Below are positions 52,461-64,000 of a stretch of 64,000 nt of DNA, in pieces. The position numbers were made by a program, and so were the translations under genes. The notes beneath the pieces were generated by a model. It ran no database searches. It was not told the origin of the DNA and was given only the letters and a program-made list of their open reading frames with translations. Each line of letters opens with the position of its first letter. Within the stretch, counting starts at the first letter, position 1. The DNA comes from Plectrocnemia conspersa. Lineage: Eukaryota; Arthropoda; Insecta; Trichoptera; Polycentropodidae. The DNA lies in assembly GCA_009617715.1 (NCBI GenBank), contig VTFK01000052.1, forward strand, positions 558,001 to 622,000, read 5' to 3'.

Positions 52461-53562
52461 TGTTATATTTGTATCATGAAAGTACATATTGTTATTTTAA
52501 AAATGATTTTCATTAAAATGTATATAAGTTTTATAATATTTTTTTAATTGAACATCTTTGGTTTACGTTCTTAATTCATCCCGTAACCTTTATATATACA
52601 TCCTATAAATATCCTAATATCTGGAAAACCGTCTGTCACAACATATGTCACTATTTTTATTCAGTGAGCTCAATTTGGGAAACGTTTGTTATTAATTGTG
52701 TGACTGGTCGGTCGCTTTGTTGTAATAATTTTGCCAGTTAGTATGGTTTAAATCGGCCTCTAGAACGGACCGGTTTAATTTTTATGCCGATCTTTATATG
52801 AACGCGTTTGTTTGTGTGATATGCTTTTTATACTACAATCTTAAATAATGAAAACAATACGAACGTATTAATTTGTATTTCTCCCATAATCATGTGTGAT
52901 TTTATAAACATCTGTTGTAATCTGAACCTTAAGTGAGTTACATATGTTTTAAATCAATTGTAACTTGTATACAATAAGACAGTGTCACTTATTCTAACTT
53001 AGCATGTAAATAATATACACGTATATATTTAAGATTTTTATATTTTATATATATTACATACTTGTAATAGTCATTAAATCAAATATTTTTTACTTTACTT
53101 ATGTTAAAATTGTGTATTACATGTTGCATGAACTTCATTGTAATCGTTTAATAAGTGACCCACTAGTTATAAATGTATCGATCATTATCCGGCATGTTTT
53201 AGATGATATTTGTATGTGTCACGTTTTATTTATGTATATGTATATTATAAATTAGTAAATATATACATATAGATATATAGCAGCGCATATAAATATTTAA
53301 AAAATAGTGTGAATATATAATTATTTTTTATTGTTTCTTAGTGGAAGTGTTTCAATATTGTATAACGTGACATTAAAATTAAAATGTTTACAAAAGTATT
53401 CCAACCCGATTTTTCCTGCATTTTCCAAAGCTTTTGCAACACGAAATGATTGCGGTGCGTATAATTTTTATCAGTATATTATACTGCGCATTCATGATAG
53501 TGTTTCAAAAAAAAATAATATAATTTTCGTGTAATTAATGTTTATTTATTATAAATTCACAG
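52461..53562. other. Intron sequence before the first recognised Shaker exon
   Basis: AT-rich, without a supported gene. It ends in the acceptor TTATAAATTCACAG used by the Shaker exon. Confidence 0.5.
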
Positions 53563-53686
53563 GTCGCTGCCCAAGCTGAGCAGCCAGGACGAGGATGGTG
53601 GCGGTGCTCATGCTCCGCTCAATAACATCGCTCATTTTGAGCCCATCCCTCACGATCACGATTTTTGTGAACGGGTCGTCATAAAT
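53563..53686 (+). CDS. Sh: Shaker potassium channel, exon ending the variable N-terminus and starting T1
   Basis: The exon follows the acceptor TTCACAG and ends at ATAAAT|GTAAGT. Its first base completes a codon from an upstream exon, and the next 41 codons start [13 protein letters not shown] and end [17 protein letters not shown]. Both are signatures of insect Shaker (Kv1): SLPKLSSQ is the junction where the alternative N-termini join the common core, and ERVVIN opens the T1 domain. T1 is the cytoplasmic four-fold assembly domain that restricts Kv subunits to their own subfamily. The loop between ([12 protein letters not shown] in part) varies between insects. There is no in-frame ATG, so translation must start in an exon ending in phase 2 upstream, which I could not place securely. 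Decayed copies of this exon's 3' half follow in the intron. Confidence 0.97.
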
Positions 53687-53759
53687 GTAAGTCAAATTAT
53701 GTTTCTATTCCACAATAAAATTAATGAACTACTAATATTAAACCCAAAAAAATAAATAT

Positions 53760-54600
53760 TTTTCACTCAATCATTTTGGGCATATCCTTCACGATAACGA
53801 TTTTAGTATTCGTTGTGAATTTGAGTGAAGCCGCGTTTTATGTATAAAAATAAAAAATCTAAATACTAATTTTTATATATAATATTAAAAGGCAAAACGT
53901 TCTTAAACGTTCCAATTTTCGCTAATCCAAGTCACGCTCGCCTTTATCGACTTTTATCGTTCATCACTATCACGATTTTTGGCGACGGTTTGGACAGTAA
54001 AATTAGGCAAAAATAAATATTTAAAAAATGTAAGTTAACCCTTGTTTATATTATCCATTAAAATAAAGCAAAATTATATTTTTTTAAATGTTCCACAATA
54101 AAATTAAAAACTTTTATATTACTCATATTTTGCCTAATAACATTGTTAATTTTAAATAAATTCCTCACTATCACGTTTTTCGTGACGGCTCATTATTTAT
54201 TTATTGCACAATAAAATAAAGAAAAAAATTATTAAAAAAAAAACTAGAATATAAAAAAGCAAAATTGTTTTAAAAACCAAATAAATTTATTCATTATAAA
54301 ATAATTTCCTACTAATACGATTTTGATTTACTTTTTCACATAAATGTTTATATCGCACAACAAAATAAAGTAAAATTTTAATATAACTCATATTTTACTC
54401 AATAAATTTTCTCACTATCACGATTTGATTAAAATTTTGTAATAAATGTAAATTTGCCCGTATTTCTATTGCACAATGAAATAAAGCAAATATCTATAAA
54501 AGAAAGCAGATGGTGAACATATTAAAAATCTAATCTCACGTTTTGCTTAATAAAATCGTTCAGTTTAAACCGATCCTTCACTATCAAATTTCTATTACAT
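53760..54600 (+). repeat. About six decayed tandem copies of the Shaker exon 3' end and splice donor
   Basis: The exon segment from AATAACATCGCTCATTTTGA through CTCACGATCACGATTTTTGT to ATAAATGTAAGT, plus the first intron bases up to CTATTCCACAATAAAATTAA, recurs downstream in direct orientation. Cores are near 53788, 53964, 54163, 54307, 54411 and 54575. The copy at 54163 keeps AATAACATTGTTAATTTT, CTCACTATCACG and TTATTGCACAATAAAATAAA. The copy at 53964 is followed by AAATGTAAGT at 54028-54036, so its donor survives. The copy at 54411 keeps AATAAATGTAAATTTG and TTTCTATTGCACAATGAAAT. None keeps a reading frame, so they are non-coding relics of local duplications. Confidence 0.8.
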
Positions 54601-57149
<2,549 letters not shown>

Positions 57150-57545
57150 GAGATATGACTACCGATATTGAAAAGTAAATTGTAAAAATGATTAAGAACA
57201 ACAAATGTTTTACAATTTAATTCGACGAATCAATTGATGTTAATAATCATGTATTTGTACTTTGATTCGTGAGATGTATTGAATCTGAAGACTTCGTTGT
57301 TGCCTTGATTTATCTGGCTTTTAACAAAAGCATGGCTTAGACTGATGGAAATGCATCAAAGTGGGTACATATAGTGTTGCAAGCGTGACTGAATATCGCT
57401 TGGGTGTAGTTGCAAAAATTAAAGCACAGAGAGCACCTAGCTGCAAATAAGCTTTTTCCTGAAAACTAAACACAGGGATGAAGGACGCCATTAAAATCAT
57501 AAACGAAATTCCCAGTCGAGCCATGAAATTCAGATTATGGACTCA
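57150..57545 (+). pseudogene. hAT transposase relic (ZBED5/SCAND3-like)
   Basis: One plus-strand frame, interrupted by stops, reads MTTDIEK, IVKMIKNNKCFTI, FDESIDVNNHVFVL and FVRCIESEDFVV. This matches the LDESTD block (first catalytic Asp) of hAT transposases of the ZBED5/SCAND3 group. Further on are LKHREHLAANKLFPEN, corresponding to the family's HRE-LA-KKL block, and, in another frame, AIKIINEIPSRAMKFRLW, corresponding to its V-KI-N-IKS-LNSRLF block. Order and spacing are right. At least one frameshift and several stops make it inactive. It lies in the Shaker intron in sense orientation. Confidence 0.8.
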
Positions 57546-58188
57546 CAGCACCAACAACGCAGAAGTAAGCGTATTTTCATGATTTGATGAACTGAGAGAA
57601 GAAAGTTTTTGAGAGAGCAAAACTCGACCCTGTTAAGAGTATTTGTTTGATGATAAATGAATGTCTAAACTTGCATATATAATGGAAAAGCTTAATGGTC
57701 TTAATTAACTTAATATTTCTCTCTAGAGATTCTCCACAAATATTTTACATTGAGAAATAATATTATCTGGCTCATTGGAATAATCGCGTACAAACAGAAT
57801 GTTTTGAAATATTTTTTAATTGCTACTGACGTAATCCGGAAATTAATTTTAAACACAGTTGCTCAACACTTTAAGTGTATATTTACTATATAAATAATAT
57901 TCTTTATTTCTTCGTTAGTAGTCATAAAATGGTTCTCGTTTTTTTATGTTCCGCTGGTATAAAAATATAGAGAAACACTGCTCTTCAGTAAAAAAAAAAC
58001 AGTACAATTTTTATAGTTTAAGAATCTATAACTTGAGCTTTAAGCTTTTAAATCATTATATTGTACATAATCAAAAATTTTAATTTTCTTGTAAAATAAT
58101 ATTTATTTTATATATATACAACAATAGCTCTGTGATTTTGATTTTACCAGTAAAAATCGCTTTATTAATTTATTCAATAAAGATCCAC
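57546..58188. other. Intron sequence
   Basis: Nothing supported beyond a possible trailing part of the hAT relic. Confidence 0.4.
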
Positions 58189-58328
58189 TCTTTGGTGGCC
58201 ATTCTAGTGAACAATTCAAACAATTCGCTATTCGAGTCGGTTGCCGGAAATGTTTGGTATGCGGGCGTGAGATTCGCTCAGATATTCTCACGTCTATCAC
58301 GAAATATTCACTATTAATGGCCACCAAG
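58189..58328. mobile_element. Small MITE-like inverted-repeat element, 140 bp
   Basis: CTTTGGTGGCCATTCTAGTG (58189-) and the reverse complement of CACTATTAATGGCCACCAAG (ending at 58328) form terminal inverted repeats of about 22 bp with few mismatches. The interior is more GC-rich than the flanks and gives overlapping chance frames on both strands. A target duplication is not clear, so the superfamily is unassigned. Confidence 0.6.
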
Positions 58329-58859
58329 TCGCACGGTGTTCCCGAACGACTGAATCGTGATAATGATAAAACATAGGGCGGTGAATAATTTTCTGACCAT
58401 TATAAAATAATAATTCTCAATGTTTTCTGTCTCTCTCGAAGCTTTATGTAATTTAAAATCAAATCGAAGCTTATTTATCAATCGAAAAAAATGTCATTTG
58501 AATCGACACATGTTTTCCAATTATAATTATAGTACATTGATGTAAAATTCTGCGATGTGTCTTCACATATTACCGTGTAAGAGTATTGGTTCAGCTAGGA
58601 TTAAAACAAATTGTAATTGATAATACATACTGCAGACAATCAAACAATCACCAGTAGTCTCTTCTCGAGATTTTTTCAAAAATTTTTCGAAAAAATTTTT
58701 GATTTCAATAAAGCCTTTTTTTGTTAAAATTAAATTTAAAATGTTTTACAACTGCTGCATAAAAAAGGAGGTCCGTTCCAAATGCTTGAAAACATGCATG
58801 ATTTCTTGGAACCCTTGATGAAGTCGGTTTAAGTTAATTTTCAGGCAATAGCATAAGGC
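58329..58859. other. Intron sequence
   Basis: Nothing supported. Confidence 0.4.
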
Positions 58860-59760
58860 TTTTTAAAAGCTTTATTCTACAACAAATATTCAAATTTTGC
58901 AAAAAAAAACATATTTATTTTTTGTACCAAATATTATTGGGGTGATATGATAACAAAAATTCTTCTTAGTCATTAAAACGAAAGAATTAAGAGAACATTA
59001 ACTTTATTGCAAGTCTCATAAAAGCTTGTATGGGGATCCGATAAATCTATTATATTGCTTGTTTTGAAGCAAAAAACTATTATTTTTTTATATTTTATTT
59101 TGATACAGATTTAGCTTCTAAGCGTTTTTTACTTATTAAACTTTTATGTAGCATTTTAACCAGCAGAGTTATAAGTGTTTAAGTTTTTAAATTTGCCGCC
59201 ACTTTGAAAAAAACTGTCATATTTGATTTTGCTAGCAAGTATTGTAGATTCTATCAAGGGACCAAAATTCAATTCTGAATTTGTAAAACGAAACAAATGC
59301 TGACCTTAACTATATTACAAGTCTTATGGACGCCAACTGACTTATAATACTAAACTTGTTTCTAAGCAAAAAACTACTTTTATGAGATATATTTTTTTAG
59401 CCAATATCATAAGGGTTATTTATATCTCTATTCTGTTACAAAATTTCAAGTCTTAATATTTAAAATACATGAAATAATAGCGTTAAATATATAGCATCAA
59501 ATCACGTATGGGGGTCCAATCAATTTGATATAAAACTTATTGTAAAGCAAAAAACTCTTTTTTTATATTTTATTTCGATGCAGATTTAGATTCAGATCAT
59601 TTTATTGTGAGGCACACTTTTTGTAGGACTTAATATCATGAAGTTAGGATACTTTTTAAATTGCCACCATTTTTCAAAAAAAAATTTTTTTTTATACCAA
59701 ATATTACGCTGAAGAATTCTATATGTTATCAAAAATGATACTTAAAGTTTTTAATAGCAC
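58860..59760 (+). repeat. Diverged direct-repeat cluster, about three units
   Basis: A block with a GTATGGGGATCC-like part, then AAGCAAAAAACTATT, TTTATATTTTATTTTGAT and GCAGATTTAG, recurs with cores near 59068, 59366 and 59549. Outer parts are shared as well: TACCAAATATTA (58925 and 59695), and TTTAAATTTGCCGCCACTTT (59188) versus TTTAAATTGCCACCATTTTT (59654). It is an old local tandem duplication. Confidence 0.7.
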
Positions 59761-60384
59761 TCTTCACGATTTTCTTAACCACTCTATCGGTCTTAACTTA
59801 GAACTACAATAATAATCAGATAAGAAACCAATCTGCGTGGGAATTGACAGATTCAAAAATGTATGTGCTTGCATAGCGTTATGTCATAAAATTGCCTGTC
59901 AGCGAATTTAAACCTCGCTTTTTTAATCACTCATAACTGATTTTTATCTTTATCTTGTTTAAAATATGAGAAATGTAAAGTAACAAGAGCTGTCATTGCT
60001 AATTTTCTCTACGATTCGAATATAAATACATTATTCGCGCTAAAGAAGAAATATGCAAAATCCATAATCTTTCACCACTGAAAAGAATAATGACTTTACT
60101 AGTATTTTTTCCAATAGATAAATAAATTTTAATTTACGTTTATATTGATAAAAAAATATTGCAAAAATAAATGCAATAATCATATTTTACATAAATAAAG
60201 ATATCTACAATAATTTACTGTATTATTATAATTACATATATATTTTTTTATATATCAAAATTTCTAAAAAAAGTCAATTGCGATCGCTTAATCACACACA
60301 AAATTAAATAATAAAATTACATATTAAATTTAATCCGAATTTATTTTATTATTAACGTTTTTTTAAATATATATAACTCACCAT
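59761..60384. other. Intron sequence
   Basis: Very AT-rich, nothing supported. Confidence 0.45.
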
Positions 60385-61985
60385 TATATACTGCTTTTAT
60401 AATAGAATGTAATTTTTTCAATGCAATATACATTACATAATATTTCATTACAATTTAAAATTACTAGATGATTTGACATTTTATAATAATTTATTGGACT
60501 ATTATAGTAATATATTATTCACATTAACACCTACTGAACTCAGTAATGATTAAATCAATATACCCATAGATACTTTTTTGCAATTCAATCGCCATAATTT
60601 ACATTAAAATGCAATGTAGGTGAAACTAGCGATGAACTTAAATTATATTTATATTGTAACGTTTACGATAATATCATACGAATGTTAACTATATTTGACT
60701 TATTTGTGGTTATTTTGATTTAAAATATATTGTGTGTGTCTACTATTCATAAAATTTCATTAAAATCGTTTGATAAAAGTCAATCACGACTTGTAAAAAA
60801 AATATTTTATATAGTTATTCGCAAATTACTTGACCGATAGATATCCGTTGAAGTATGAAAACTTATTTTTGGAACGATATATTGCTTCTATTGGAGTACT
60901 GCAGTGATACAATTTGGGTCCATTATTTCTAATGCTCATTAATGATATAGAAACAACAATGAATCGCTCATTTTTTTTATTATATGCGGACGATTTTATT
61001 TTTTTAAAAGAGTACAGTCAATTTCCAATTCTTTAAACATACTAGAGAATCTCACTTCTTTATACAACCGATTGCCTTCCAATGTCATGAAATGTCACAT
61101 ATTTTCATTCTCAAGGTCATCGATGTCGATTAAATGCTCCTACCATTCTCAGTGATATATTCTAAAGAGACCTTTCTTTACAAAGGATCTTAATTTGAAG
61201 TTCGAGAACACTAGAAATTCAGCCTGCAAATTGTAGAGACTCACATAAAATCGATAAAAATGATCAGTAGTTTTATCTTAATTTAGGAATATCGAGCGCT
61301 GTTTATGATGCTATAGTCCACGTCACATTAGAATCTGGCTTCATTATATACATTTCGGGCGTAATGAGTCAATGTATTAAATTGCGGCTACTTTTACGTG
61401 TACTAACTATTCCTGTTTTTCAGTGCTTTCATTTTGGGAGCGCTATGATATGTTTCGTTATTAACTCGCAGTGTTTATGTATTTAAAACACCTTTGAAAA
61501 TTGCTCAAAAGCATAGTTCTTGCCTGTAAAGACTAAGACTGGAATACTTGATATCTCTACCATGGCAATAACCACTCGACTGCTCAATGCAGTACATCAA
61601 TAAAATTTTCTCGTGCACATGCTGAGATGATTTTTAATTAAATATTATTTTAAATTGTTATTATATTTTACGCTTTTGGCTATTATGTCGCATTATATTA
61701 ACCTGTCAAGTAATAGTGATCCTAATTTTAATAAATAAATATAATATATAAATTAAAATCATATTGACACAATCTCATTTTATATTGAACCTTGAACACC
61801 CACGACTAACCTCAACGTCTCACTTTTCGATGAGTATACAATTTGATTGACATTATATTAAGAAAAATATAATTCAATGTTAAGATGAAGGTTATTCAGA
61901 TACATTTTCAGTGTCCATTGTTATTATTTAATGGTGTTTTTCATGTTGGTTATTAATAACAAGACAATTAAAGTAAGAAACTTGA
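60385..61985 (+). mobile_element. 1.5-1.6-kb LINE-bearing repeat, copy 2
   Basis: The second copy of the segment at 39960-41455, in the same orientation, inside the Shaker intron. It keeps the same decayed reverse-transcriptase blocks, including the YADD box at 60983-60994, and has a few extra small insertions, such as the one near 61398. The two copies differ by scattered substitutions and small indels only, so they separated more recently than the LINE died. Confidence 0.85.
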
Positions 61986-63540
61986 ACTAAGGATCGTTGT
62001 CATTCGAGAAGCACTGAAAATTTAGCAAAGCGCATTAAAAAAAACACAATATTGGCTACGATCTGAGGATGAAGAGTGACACGCACTTCAAAACGTCAGA
62101 CTTCAAAATCTAATATATTTATATATATTCATAATAAATATATGTTTTTCTAAATGTAATCATAATAAATATAAATAAATCAATTTTTTACTGCTCCTAT
62201 TGCGTTTGAGTGTGCGCCTACTAGTTATAATTGCTTTTCGAACAACCAGAGTATAGCCTAAACCCTAAAGCATAGTATTCGTTTCACTAATGGTATGAAT
62301 GCCATATTCAACGTATGTATGTCATCAAATTACGGACCGTTCTTTGTAAGAGACATTAAAATAAAGGCAAACTTTTAACAATAAGCGGACGTTACTGAGC
62401 GACGCTTTTATTGTTCATTCCATTTTTAATTGCGTATTGTTTATTTTTTTTTTAAATAACTTATGCAAAAAATATGAAATAGTTAATTATTTCGCTGCAG
62501 TAAATCGACGGTGATGTAATTTTATTAAAAATAATTATTAAGCTTAAAAGAATACTCTTTTCTATAAATCTAAGCAGCAATTAAATTAAATTTAATTTCT
62601 GCATATAATTAAATAACAGATCGTTGAATGACACATCTAATAAATAAACATGTTACATTTTACAGCTTTAAGATAATGTTATGATTCAATTAACATTTTA
62701 TTACATAGATTGTTAATTTTTTAAATAATACACATCCATAGATAATATAATAATACAAACCTTAATATTTTTAGAATATAGCGTATATTTTATTATATTC
62801 ATAGACTTGTAGACTATTTTAGAAAATCATTACTATAGTATTTATTACGTACATATCTCACATTATTAACTTCATTTATTGCTCATTATAAAATTTTATT
62901 TTTAAACTACATGTATTTAAACCATAAAAATACAATATCTTGACGTATTACAAAATATTTTTTAGTATTTTAATCATTACCATGATATTGTAACTTTATT
63001 AGAAATTAGTTAAATAATATACTTTGAATCGTTTGTAACATTTTACTGTAGGAGGTTAGCGATGCTGTAAGTTTTGACTTTGAGTGAACGTAAAATATAA
63101 TTTACTATCCTCTAATTTTATAAAAATGGATGACAAAATTCAATGGCATTTATCAGCGACATTCAGCATTTAATTAATATTGATATACAAATTTTTAATG
63201 ATTGTTAAAAATGTTATAAATATAATAATCTATCAACAAAAAAAATATTGGACATATTTATTTTTAAATGTAAAATTAATACATAAATTTATGTTTATAG
63301 TACAGTAAAACTAAGAGAGCTTATTTTTAAATTAATATAAAATACAAGAGTGGTATGATTTAAAGTAATTTAAGACATGCTTAAATCACTAAATCTTAAA
63401 ACGCTCGACTTGCTTTAGAGTTTATATTTTAAAATCGTTAGAATATTTATCAAGTTACTCATGTGTTTTGGGAAGATTTGTTGAACAAGTAAATAACATT
63501 AAATCTCATCCAACATTTATTCAATCATTTTTATTCACAG
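61986..63540. other. Intron sequence before the second T1 exon
   Basis: AT-rich, no supported gene. It ends in the pyrimidine-rich acceptor TTTTTATTCACAG. Confidence 0.5.
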
Positions 63541-63644
63541 GTGAGCGGCCTAAAGTTTGAAACACAGCTAAGAACTCTAAACCAATTCCCCGATACATTA
63601 TTAGGAGACCCTGCACGCCGGATCCGTTACTTTGATCCGCTAAG
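63541..63644 (+). CDS. Sh: Shaker potassium channel, first half of the T1 domain
   Basis: Starts in phase 0 after TTCACAG, continuing VVIN of the previous exon with [17 protein letters not shown], then [18 protein letters not shown], and ends at CTAAG|GTAATA with two bases of the next codon. The FETQLRTL and FPDTLLGDP blocks form the first conserved T1 box of Kv1 channels, on the face where four subunits meet beneath the membrane. The upstream intron is about 9.85 kb (53687-63540) and the downstream intron is only 75 bp. Relative to fly Shaker I see conservative changes only (Lys for Arg after GL, Ile for Leu in RRIRYF). Confidence 0.98.
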
Positions 63645-63648
63645 GTAA

Positions 63649-64000
<352 letters not shown>

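Overview
The window is animal nuclear DNA, most likely from an insect. It is strongly AT-rich, its genes are split by introns, and it carries decayed LINE, hAT, mariner and piggyBac-type elements. It contains no operons, CRISPR arrays, rRNA genes or complete tRNA genes.

The only host gene I can name with confidence is Shaker (Sh, a Kv1 voltage-gated potassium channel) on the + strand. Three coding exons at the right end, 53563-53686, 63541-63644 and 63720-63881, encode the tail of the cytoplasmic N-terminus and nearly all of the T1 (BTB-type) tetramerisation domain. Splice phases and GT-AG borders agree across all three. The N-terminal start exon was not securely found. The membrane segments, pore and C-terminus lie to the right of the window. 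The 53.5 kb on the left is therefore either the large 5' intron region of Shaker or the intergenic space before it.

Left part (1-31 kb): AT-rich sequence with isolated GC/CpG-rich islands at about 4.9-5.4, 9.9-10.7, 13.5, 16.5-17.0 and 29.9-30.3 kb. These are candidate promoters or first exons. One of them (9902-10178, minus strand) holds an ORF ending at a good splice donor. The same part has a degraded multi-domain transposon gene (2761-3954, minus), two non-autonomous hAT elements with visible 8-bp target duplications (22916-23324 and 27686-28532), a short piggyBac-type MITE with TTAA borders (17600-17833), a mariner remnant and two local tandem arrays.

Middle part (31-53 kb): LINE reverse-transcriptase scraps, tRNA-derived SINE-like heads, a GC-rich CRE-containing island (35.06-35.27 kb), a four-copy dispersed repeat family (24.1, 47.3, 48.2 and 48.6 kb) whose last copy ends in a roughly 125-bp-arm hairpin, and a second scrap of the transposon family seen at 2.8-4.0 kb.

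Right part (53.5-64 kb): the Shaker exons and the 9.85-kb intron between the first two. That intron holds a long TA microsatellite, a broken hAT transposase, a second copy of a 1.5-kb LINE-bearing repeat also found at 40-41.5 kb, and about six decayed tandem copies of the upstream Shaker exon's own 3' half plus splice donor. The last is the most unusual structure here. I saw no convincing new multi-gene system.
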